A stretch of DNA of 34,738 nt from Bacteroidales bacterium (lineage in GTDB: Bacteria; Bacteroidota; Bacteroidia; Bacteroidales; WCHB1-69). The stretch spans positions 1 to 34,738 of the forward strand of contig JAGCVQ010000072.1 of NCBI GenBank assembly GCA_017962275.1. The letters run 5' to 3'. Each line of letters starts with the position of its first letter. The first letter of the stretch is position 1. Shown here piece by piece: positions 29,601-34,738 of the stretch. Both the position numbers and the translations under genes were made by a program. The notes beneath the pieces were generated by a model, which was not told the DNA's origin, searched no databases, and saw nothing but the letters and a program-made list of their open reading frames with translations.

Positions 29601-29851
29601 GAGGTATAGTTCAGCAGTTTCTCGATCTCCGCAACGATTTCGGGGGTCTTATAGAAGACGTATTGCGCCAGCGCTCGGCCGGTGGGGTAGTAGTAAACAT
29701 CGTATTGTTCCGCCCGCAGGTATTGCCAGTTGAAGTTTTGGTGCTGCACGCGGCTTTTCCCGAAGGTGAGCTGCGAACCGTTGTAGAACTGCGCGTGGGA
29801 CGTCAGGAACAGGCACAACAACACCCCGATTGTCACGATTCGTCGCGACAA
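26657..29851 (-). CDS. Outer-membrane protein: dead peptidase MA-like domain, PD40 propeller and Omp85-like barrel
   Basis: The protein has about 1064 residues from a TTG at 29851, which gives the signal peptide MSRRIVTIGVLLCLFLTSHAQ. No ATG exists at this end; a TTG at 29887 would add 12 residues read from a repeat array. Residues about 30-230 resemble a peptidase-MA (gluzincin) domain, but the HExxH motif is VYAHW (147-151) and the downstream Glu is lost (WYYSGLASYF, 173-182), so it should not be catalytic. Residues about 290-560 show repeated PD40/TolB-like propeller motifs (FAPDGDKYAYVT, WQYSPDGQMMLFSG). From about 650 a beta-rich part contains NMRGFRQNIRNG, resembling the Omp85 VRGY motif, and ends with LRFDYAWG and a terminal Phe. 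The function is unknown; a role in secretion or assembly is a guess. Confidence 0.8.
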   Translation of the reverse strand: MSRRIVTIGVLLCLFLTSHAQFYNGSQLTFGKSRVQHQNFNWQYLRAEQYDVYYYPTGRALAQYVFYKTPEIVAEIEKLLNYTSKKKLQIIVYNTQADFRESNFAYDYEDFYNQGGVTNIYGTKIYIYFDGNRAHLDKMIRAGIMNVYAHWVVQGATVGSNISYDYLMNVPAWYYSGLASYFGEHWSSDIETHVKNGILTGSYKRLEELSPVDATYAGHSFWKYLVDVYGEDVISKTLYYTRSGKSLENGMARATMTPFKALATQWYKYYVVMFHPDMSKQMPAGEEILRKPDPKRDYARFCFAPDGDKYAYVTNEAGQVRVWLKTPDWKNPRCILKKYAKTEDNPDLSYPLIAWHPSGEILGLTLESKGDCLFMPYDLEKRRWGKKLLVDVEKITSWQYSPDGQMMLFSGFKNGQSDLFLYSFMARSFQNLTNDFYDDYNPVFMNPQQVVFASNRPVDSILLKDNMMDASKQRKYNLFVYNYKTKDTALLRITDSPYSDEFDIQVADNQRILFLSDEDGVVNRYEAVFDSSISRIDTAVHYMYFATTQPLTDRAYNIVEQAYNPATNTLADISLKDKGKHIWFTEFHSLYHPEITPSKFHQYIRQESILQSEKQAAKDSVAATTGQQKHGFGLPSEQPVKETDSFDGDTSYTSAKTGRDFQIPVGLPYRVQYSIDQVITQADFSFLNTSYQQFEGGSSPIYLNTGFNALFMLGINDLFEDYRITGGFRIGWNLNSYEFMFSYENLARRLDRQITLYRQSITSDVGGYVYRQNSNSLFYTLKLPFNKTNCVRLTLTGRYENNIVTALNDQTLKAADAHHVWAGAKLEYILDTSKELYTNLWRGTKLKLFAEYEHRLERESLNLLVVGFDARRSFKLYRNMTLALRLAGSTNAGSARLVYYMGGVDNWMGAKFNSDISVDQTKNYAYQTLATNMRGFRQNIRNGTSFFVFNGELRVPIVQLIAGHKVAWNLLNSLQLNLFGDVGTAWTGFTPYSEDNCLYTRYIDSGPIHAEVKRQVDPWVGGIGIGARISVLGYFLRFDYAWGVEDFHIENKKGMFMFSLGTDF

Positions 29852-29874
29852 TGCGTGAATGCGGGGGTGTTTGG

Positions 29875-29992
29875 GTTCAAAGTTCAAGGTTCAAAGTTCA
29901 AAGTTCAAGGTTCAAAGTTCAAAAAACATATTCCTTAAGCAGCCCCATAGGGGCAAGAGCTTGGTAGAGCTGACAGGTTCATCAAGGTTCAA
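29875..29992. repeat. Heptanucleotide array GTTCAAA/GTTCAAG, interrupted
   Basis: From 29875 to 29931 seven units of GTTCAAA or GTTCAAG follow in strict 7-bp register. After hairpin element B, remnants of the same unit (GGTTCATCAAGGTTCAAC) appear at 29977-29992 and include the TGA stop of the phosphohexomutase gene. Confidence 0.9.
29931..29976. repeat. Hairpin element B, copy 2, inside the heptamer array
   Basis: On the minus strand it begins AGCTCTACCAAGC and ends CTGCTTAAGGAA, with the stem GCCCC/GGGGC. It shares most positions with the copy at 21390-21436, and the stem differs by a paired change (T-A there, C-G here). Confidence 0.8.
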
Positions 29993-31338
29993 CGTATCAT
30001 ATACGGTTTTAAAATCTCTTCAATAAATTTTCGCTTTTCGGCAAGCAATGCCTCCGTGCGGGCCTCCATGAGGAGCCGCAGATACGGTTCCGTGTTCGAC
30101 GGGCGGATGTTGAACCACCAGTCGGGGAATTCCACGCGGTAGCCGTCGAAATCGAGAATCTTCTCGGGCTTCTCCTGCGCAATGGCCGTGTTCACCACCG
30201 CCTCCATCGCCGCCTTCTTCTCCTCGATGGTGAAGTTGATCTCGCCGGAGTTGGCATAACGTCTGATCTGCCCGATTAATTGTGATACGGAGATCCCTTT
30301 CTTTTTCATTTCGGCGAAGACGTGCAGCAGCACTTGGGCGGCAATCATCGCGGAGTCGGAATAGAAGAAGTCGCGGAAGTAGTAGTGGCCGGCATATTCC
30401 CCGCCGAACGCGCCGTCTATTTCGCGCAGCTTCATGGCGGCGTAAGCGCGGCCAACCCGCCAGATGTACATTTCCCGACCCATCTTCCCCAGGTATTCCG
30501 CCACCGATTTTGAGGTCCGAATATCCTGGATAACAAGACCTTGGACGTTTTTCTCTTCGATGAAGTAATGGCCTAAGACGGCAATCATCAGATCCGGGGG
30601 AATGAAGTCGCCGTGCTCATCCACGAACATCACGCGGTCGGCATCGCCATCAAACACCACCCCGATGTCGGCCTTGGTTTCGCGCACCTTCTCCTGCAGG
30701 GCGACGATGTTTTCGGGTTCCAGCGGGTTGGCTTCGTGGTTCGGGAAAGTGCCATCCAACGTGTCAAACAGGTAGAGGGGCTGGTTGCCGAAAATCTCCT
30801 TCACCAGGATGGAGGCCATGCCGTTGGAGCAGTCCATCACCAGGTTCAGGTTGTCAATATTATAATGATATTGCGACTGGAATTGCAGGTATTCCTCTTT
30901 GACCGGATAATCGACCACCTTGCCTTTCGGGGCGGTGATAACCACCTCCTCGTGCAGCACCTTCTGTTCCAGTTCGCCCAGACCGGTGTCGTAACCGACG
31001 GGTAGCGCATCCTTTCTGGACACCTTCAACCCGTTGTATTCCTTGGGGTTATGGGACGCGGTAATCATCACGGAAGCCTCGAATCCGTACTTCGCGGTGA
31101 AGTAATAGACCATCGGGGTGGTGGTGAGCCCCATGTCATACACGTCCGCGCCCGCGTCGGTGATGCCGCGTGCGAGGGCGTGGAACATGTCGTCGGAGGT
31201 CAACCGCATATCCCTGCCAATCAGCACCTTGTCGGCGTGAAGCAGTTCCGGCAGGAAGAACCCGAACTTGTAGATGGTCTCCAGATCGAAATCTTTGCCG
31301 AAGATCCCGCGAAAGTCGTATGCTTTGAATGCGCCCAT
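29989..31338 (-). CDS. Phosphomannomutase/phosphoglucomutase family
   Basis: The 449-residue alpha-D-phosphohexomutase interconverts hexose-1- and hexose-6-phosphates for sugar nucleotide synthesis. The phosphoserine loop is TASHNPKEYNGLK (93-105, Ser95), the metal-binding loop DGDADR (230-235), the sugar-binding loop GEYAGH and the phosphate-binding loop RPSNTEPYLRLLMEA near the C-terminus. The sugar loop GEYAGH fits PMM/PGM rather than GlmM, but substrate preference is not settled by sequence. The promoter box is 23 nt upstream. The stop codon lies in a repeat remnant. Confidence 0.93.
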   Translation of the reverse strand: MGAFKAYDFRGIFGKDFDLETIYKFGFFLPELLHADKVLIGRDMRLTSDDMFHALARGITDAGADVYDMGLTTTPMVYYFTAKYGFEASVMITASHNPKEYNGLKVSRKDALPVGYDTGLGELEQKVLHEEVVITAPKGKVVDYPVKEEYLQFQSQYHYNIDNLNLVMDCSNGMASILVKEIFGNQPLYLFDTLDGTFPNHEANPLEPENIVALQEKVRETKADIGVVFDGDADRVMFVDEHGDFIPPDLMIAVLGHYFIEEKNVQGLVIQDIRTSKSVAEYLGKMGREMYIWRVGRAYAAMKLREIDGAFGGEYAGHYYFRDFFYSDSAMIAAQVLLHVFAEMKKKGISVSQLIGQIRRYANSGEINFTIEEKKAAMEAVVNTAIAQEKPEKILDFDGYRVEFPDWWFNIRPSNTEPYLRLLMEARTEALLAEKRKFIEEILKPYMIR

Positions 31339-31361
31339 AGTAGTCCTAAATTTACGAGCGG

Positions 31362-31369
31362 CAAAGGTA
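31362..31369 (-). promoter_or_regulatory. -7 promoter box of the phosphohexomutase gene
   Basis: The reverse strand reads TACCTTTG followed by CCGC, 23 nt before the ATG at 31338. Confidence 0.75.
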
Positions 31370-31452
31370 CATTTTTTTGGGGAACGGGCAGCCCGTCAAT
31401 TCAAGTTTTGTGTAGTTTCTACCTTTTGCGGCGGTGTTGTTTTCTGATGATT

Positions 31453-32172
31453 CTATTTCAACCCGCCATAACTCTTCGCCGCCTCTTCCAGCGCCTCCTC
31501 GGTGGTGTACTGCTCGTAAACCTTGCAGCGGGTGACGATGCCCTGTGGCGAGCAATTCTTCCCCTGCACGCGCACCAGGGCCCAGCCCTTCATCTCGTCG
31601 GCGAAGTCGCTGTCCACCAAGGCCAGACATCCGTCCACTAAGGCAAACTCGTCCGGCTGCACCACACGCACCTTAAATTTTACCTCGGGGCAGTTCATGT
31701 GGCCGGTACCTTGCTCGGCGGTATAGAGCAGGAAGGCACTGTAAGGCAGGCTATTGTCGGCCTTCTCGTCGGTGATGAGCGCCGGGGTGCCGTCCACCTC
31801 GCCCAGTGTTTGCTGCAGGGGCCGCAGGATGCCGTCGCTCACTGGGATGCCGGGCATCAGCAGCGAACCTTCGACCTTCCACTTGTTTTTAGGCATATAA
31901 ACCACGGGCAGTTTGTTGGCCAACGAGAGGAAGCCGAGGTAGTTGGTCTTCCCTTGGGTGAACATGGGACTGCAGGGAGACAACGCTTTCCACAAGGCAA
32001 TGCTGTGGCGCATGCGCTGCCGTTGGATGAACTGCTTGAGGCTGTTGCTGCGCCTGCCGTCAGAGGTGGATACGCGCGTGACGATCGATCCGTTCCGGAT
32101 GTACTTGGTCACCCCAAGCGAAGGTATCCGTCCGATAATCTCCACGCCCATTTTCGGTTGTTCAATTTTCAT
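31453..32172 (-). CDS. Unknown protein behind a repeat-rich leader
   Basis: The 239-residue protein starts MKIEQPKMGVEIIGRIPSLG. The ATG at 32172 is chosen because AAGGAA lies about 6 nt upstream; a longer frame begins at 32253 without such a site. There is no signal peptide or membrane segment. The first third is basic (VSTSDGRRSNSLKQFIQRQRMRH), the middle has short hydrophobic strands, and the end has EALEEAAKSYGGLK. I do not recognise a family. A conserved-looking repeat region in front of it, with 11-bp units able to form a long hairpin, and a -7 box 285 nt upstream suggest regulation in the leader, or that gene and repeats form one mobile or repeated unit. Confidence 0.7.
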   Translation of the reverse strand: MKIEQPKMGVEIIGRIPSLGVTKYIRNGSIVTRVSTSDGRRSNSLKQFIQRQRMRHSIALWKALSPCSPMFTQGKTNYLGFLSLANKLPVVYMPKNKWKVEGSLLMPGIPVSDGILRPLQQTLGEVDGTPALITDEKADNSLPYSAFLLYTAEQGTGHMNCPEVKFKVRVVQPDEFALVDGCLALVDSDFADEMKGWALVRVQGKNCSPQGIVTRCKVYEQYTTEEALEEAAKSYGGLK

Positions 32173-32223
32173 AATAGTTCCTTTCTTTATTATATTAACT
32201 GTTTGTTTCGTATCTGCGTCATA

Positions 32224-32370
32224 GTTGCACCGTAGCAGAACCGTAGTAACCAAGTACTAAGCTTACTATTTGTTCGATAGTTCTACGTTACTTCTTCGAT
32301 AGTTCTTCGATGTTTTATCGGAGAACTATCGAACAACTATCGAAGAACTATCGAAGAACTATCGAAGAAA
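32224..32370. repeat. 11-bp direct repeats and inverted copies in the leader of the unknown gene
   Basis: At 32330-32369 units of CGAAGAACTAT follow with an 11-bp period. At 32273-32310 the same unit appears in reverse. The 19 bases TTCTTCGATAGTTCTTCGA (32292-32310) can pair perfectly with those at 32351-32369. Nearer the gene, AGCAGAACCGTAGTAACC-like units with ACCGTAG are repeated at 32224-32250. Confidence 0.85.
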
Positions 32371-32457
32371 TGGCGACTCAACTTGCTGGCAAGTGCTTCG
32401 CAACTGCTTGGTTAGTAGATGGTTGTTCCTTGCATATACGATAGCAAATCCGATATG

Positions 32458-32465
32458 CAAACATA
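32458..32465 (-). promoter_or_regulatory. Possible -7 box of the unknown gene
   Basis: The reverse strand reads TATGTTTG (exact TAnnTTTG) followed by CATA, 285 nt before the ATG at 32172. An inverted repeat TGCATAT/ATATGCA (32431-32437 and 32453-32459) overlaps the expected start of transcription and could be an operator. Confidence 0.5.
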
Positions 32466-32483
32466 CATAAAATTTTGCAATAA

Positions 32484-32514
32484 AACGGGCGCGACCGCAT
32501 TGGCCGCGCCCGTT
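32484..32514 (-). terminator. Terminator of the Fib_succ_major gene
   Basis: AACGGGCGCG pairs with CGCGCCCGTT around an 11-nt loop; on the minus strand TTTTATTG follows. It begins 33 nt after the stop at 32548. Confidence 0.8.
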
Positions 32515-32547
32515 ATTCTACATTTTTCACTTTTCATTCTACATTGT

Positions 32548-33840
32548 TCAGTCTCGCACACAGCGGACGGAATAGCCGTCGCCCTTGCCCGTCTCGGTAG
32601 AAACCAATTCCTGGTAATTGAAATACAGTGAGATATGGTAAGCGAAATAGCTGCTATATTCGTTGGGACCCTCAGTAGTAGTCCAAAAGTAACCTCCATC
32701 GCCTGAAGCGGTAAATAGAGAGCCGTTGAATTCGCCTGCGGGCACCCCACTGAAACCAGTGGCATTGTTGGTACTCTGGTTGTTACCCACGGCACATTCG
32801 TATGAGCCACTACTAATAGTCCATCCCGTTGTGGTTGCAAGTGACTTTGCGTGAGCATAAAAAATCCCAGTATCGCCGCACAAATATTGAATATGACTAT
32901 TCAAATAGTCCGTCAGCACTGTCCATTCCGCATTGCTTGGCACATGCCAACCTGTGGGACAGATGCCCTGCACCCCGCTCGGAACGGCATTGCTGGAAGA
33001 TGCCCCACCCATCACAGCAGCCCAGTTATACAGATAACCCCGTTCCGTCAATGGAAAATTTGAGTTGCTATAATCAAAACAGTATGGTGTGGTATAACTT
33101 TGGTAGTTGGAATTGCCACTTACGAGGGCGATTGCGGTGCTGTCGCTGTAATGTGTGGTTCGCAGGTTGTCCCGCATCCAGCACTGGCTGCCGATTTTCA
33201 CGGTCCGATAGACGTTTCCTTCAACATCGGTCATGGTCGGTGCCTCGGGACAGGACATAACATCGATATTTTCGGGAGCGACCATATTGAGTAGTGTTTG
33301 CAAACTGTCGATGCGGTTGTTCAAGGCGGAAAGTAACGCCGTCAGCTGGGCGTTTGTGATGTATTCGGCGTCATTGTTGAACACGCTGACATTCTGTGGT
33401 TTGTTTGTCAAATCGTTGTAGTCTCCGCTGAACCCGTTCTCGGCCGTTTTCGCGTACAGGGCATACGGCACGCTCAGCAGCTGCTGGGTGGTGGTGATGG
33501 TGTAGTTGCTGCCGCCGTTCGGGTCGGTTTCGGTCTTCAGGTAGAAGGGACCGTTCCCCCAGTCGATGTTGGCGAAGGTGCCCTGCTGCACGCTCCCGCC
33601 ACCGATGCTGAGGGTCACCAGTCCGTTGGCGTTCGTGGTGCCCGTCTGGGTCTCCACATACACCGCGCTGCCGCTGGCACTCCCTTGCAGGATGCTAACG
33701 CGCATGCCCACCTGAGAATTGGCCACCAGACTGTTGTTGGCGTTGCGTACTACCGCCTGGTAGGTAAATTTCTCCGGTGCCTGCGCGAAGAGGGAGACGG
33801 CGCAGAGGAGGAGGGTGATTAAAGAGGAAATCTTTTTCAT
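32548..33840 (-). CDS. Secreted protein with a Fib_succ_major domain
   Basis: The 430-residue protein has a signal peptide (MKKISSLITLLLCAVSLFAQ). The first part (about 20-135) is a beta-rich domain that starts PEKFTYQAVVRNANNSLVAN, as in many Bacteroidota surface proteins. A coiled-coil-like stretch of about 30 residues (ITNAQLTALLSALNNRIDSLQTLLNM, about 160-185) follows. The C-terminal half carries the Fibrobacter succinogenes major paralogous domain: TDVEGNVYRTVKIGSQCWMRDNL (about 205-227), GICPTGWHVPSNAEW and the end SVRCVRD. The coiled coil suggests an oligomer on the cell surface. No T9SS sorting domain is seen. Function of the domain family is unknown. Confidence 0.88.
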   Translation of the reverse strand: MKKISSLITLLLCAVSLFAQAPEKFTYQAVVRNANNSLVANSQVGMRVSILQGSASGSAVYVETQTGTTNANGLVTLSIGGGSVQQGTFANIDWGNGPFYLKTETDPNGGSNYTITTTQQLLSVPYALYAKTAENGFSGDYNDLTNKPQNVSVFNNDAEYITNAQLTALLSALNNRIDSLQTLLNMVAPENIDVMSCPEAPTMTDVEGNVYRTVKIGSQCWMRDNLRTTHYSDSTAIALVSGNSNYQSYTTPYCFDYSNSNFPLTERGYLYNWAAVMGGASSSNAVPSGVQGICPTGWHVPSNAEWTVLTDYLNSHIQYLCGDTGIFYAHAKSLATTTGWTISSGSYECAVGNNQSTNNATGFSGVPAGEFNGSLFTASGDGGYFWTTTEGPNEYSSYFAYHISLYFNYQELVSTETGKGDGYSVRCVRD

Positions 33841-33918
33841 ATTGCTATAACTTTCGGTTTTTTCTTATTGGTGTTCTTTAGGGGTTGGTGAAAATTACGG
33901 GTGTTAAAATTCAGGAGG

Positions 33919-33926
33919 CGAAGATA
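33919..33926 (-). promoter_or_regulatory. Weak -7 box of the Fib_succ_major gene
   Basis: The reverse strand reads TATCTTCG, one mismatch to TAnnTTTG, 78 nt before the ATG at 33840. Confidence 0.4.
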
Positions 33927-33931
33927 CAAAA

Positions 33932-34600
33932 TTATTTGGTCGAACCCTCGTTGTTCTGCAAAAGAAACAACAGTTCGCGGCCTTTTTCGGTAAGCGAATA
34001 TTTCTGCCGGGGATGGCGCGGATTGTTGGGGAATGTCGGGGCGATAATAGTATCCGTTAAGAGTGGTTTCAGAACATCTCTGTCGAACGTCATCCGGGAT
34101 AGGATGCCACTGGTTTCCATCATCTTTTTTACAGAAACAGCATCCTCACATAGAAAGAATAACGAAACCATTGTTTGGCCCACTTTATCCTGAACTTTAC
34201 CAATGTTTGGGCAAGTTTGGTAAAGCTTGTTTATAAATAATTCATATTCAGACCGTTTAACTTTACCATTGTCGGGAACACTTATTGTGCTATCTTGTTC
34301 CTCAGACATGTTCACCACCACGCTGAATGCGGTGAGGTAGCTGACATTGAACTCGGCTGGCGGGTTCTCGTTCTCGCGTAGTTGGTCTTGCACTTCGCCA
34401 ATGCCGTGGTTGAACATGTTGACATAGTTCAGAGCACGCATCATCTCGGCCACCACCCCGTTTCGGTAGTCGTTGACATGGGGGAAGTTCTCGGGACGCG
34501 CCTGTCCGTACAGTCCTCCAGGATTCATGATCTCAATATGACCGTCATACTGGTACAGCCGAGTTGGCATATTCGACTGGTAGTCACGGTGCATGACGGC
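33932..34600 (-). pseudogene. 3' remnant of an AlbA_2/HATPase_c_4-type ATP-binding regulator
   Basis: The frame reads AVMHRDYQSNMPTRLYQYDG, then IEIMNPGGLYG, NDYRNGVVAEMMRALNYVNMFNHGI and NENPPAEF. These are the central and C-terminal parts of Schlafen/AlbA-type, RecG-like ATP-binding proteins, in which NAVMHRDY is internal. A winged-helix-like end (YSLTEKGRELLFLL) follows. The usual N-terminal AlbA_2 domain (about 200-300 residues) is absent: a TAA stop directly precedes the codons for AVMHRDY. At that point (34601) an inverted-repeat element begins. Beyond it, 33 nt of the window do not resemble the missing part in any frame. The 220-residue frame from the ATG at 34594 is open, but I regard it as a truncated gene. 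Confidence 0.8.
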
Positions 34601-34705
34601 TTATGTAAAGTCCAATATTATGTCAAGTTTTACCAAAGCCGCATAACATTCGATATTGACTGTCAATACCTTAGGGTTATAACGGCTTTGGTGAACTTTA
34701 CGTAA
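34601..34705. mobile_element. 105-bp MITE-like element with terminal inverted repeats
   Basis: The ends are TTATGTAAAGT (34601-34611) and ACTTTACGTAA (34695-34705), inverted repeats with one mismatch. Inside, ACCAAAGCCGCATAAC is matched by an inverted GTTATAACGGCTTTGGT, and the centre is TATTGAC-T-GTCAATA. The left arm holds about 15 extra bases. It starts exactly at the broken end of the ATPase gene. No target duplication is obvious. Confidence 0.75.
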
Positions 34706-34738
34706 CAGATAGTCAGTATTTGGTTTGCAAGTCTTTCA

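Noticed and set aside
28784-29938. 384-residue open frame opposite the large outer-membrane protein
   Set aside because: It runs into the heptamer array and has no recognisable domain; the minus-strand gene is clearly coding.

Overview
The window looks like a chromosomal segment of an uncultured or gut/rumen-type member of the Bacteroidota, most likely order Bacteroidales. Reasons: sixteen exact matches to the Bacteroidota -7 promoter box TAnnTTTG just upstream of genes; a gldF-gldG pair; many lipoproteins with short MKK-type signal peptides; a GH2 beta-galactosidase with a signal peptide; a Fib_succ_major surface protein; and weak or absent Shine-Dalgarno sequences. I see no plasmid, prophage, CRISPR or integron genes. 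Most of the window is ordinary core genome.

Layout. 1-3 kb (minus): rpsU (cut by the window edge), an apt-ilvE unit and two small lipoproteins. 3-8 kb (minus): a secreted GH2 beta-galactosidase whose start codon overlaps the stop codon of an archaeal-type AAA ATPase. 8-11 kb: a lipoprotein and lpxH diverge from one short promoter region, and lpxH is followed by era. 11-17 kb: an acidic protein of unknown function, pta, a LolC/E-type permease, gldF-gldG and tRNA-Phe. 17-22.5 kb (minus): a DUF62-type SAM hydrolase with an omega-amidase-like nitrilase, murF-anmK, and a HAD phosphatase. 22.5-30 kb: a small lipoprotein, a large FAD-dependent dehydrogenase, an OmpA/TPR lipoprotein and a very large outer-membrane protein that joins a dead peptidase domain, a beta-propeller and an Omp85-like barrel. 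30-34.7 kb (minus): phosphohexomutase, an unknown protein behind a repeat-rich leader, a Fib_succ_major lipoprotein-like protein, and the 3' remnant of a Schlafen/RecG-like ATPase regulator.

The genes cover envelope work (lpxH, murF, anmK, LolC/E, GldFG, lipoproteins, barrel), central metabolism (pta, ilvE, apt, phosphomutase), polysaccharide use (GH2) and translation (rpsU, era, tRNA-Phe).

The most unusual content is between the genes. At nine loci there are short tandem arrays with a strict 7-bp period. Each locus has its own unit, and four arrays contain the stop codon of a minus-strand gene. Besides these there are (a) a perfect 28-bp palindrome with an identical second copy, (b) two hairpin families whose copies differ by paired, compensatory changes, (c) an 11-bp repeat that can form a long hairpin in the apparent leader of an unknown gene, and (d) a 105-bp terminal-inverted-repeat element that sits exactly at the broken end of a gene. 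In one place a hairpin element lies inside a heptamer array. Together these suggest an active population of non-coding repeats spreading into stop-codon and intergenic sites. This is similar in form to the heptanucleotide STRR repeats known from cyanobacteria, but I do not know of a description of it in this lineage.
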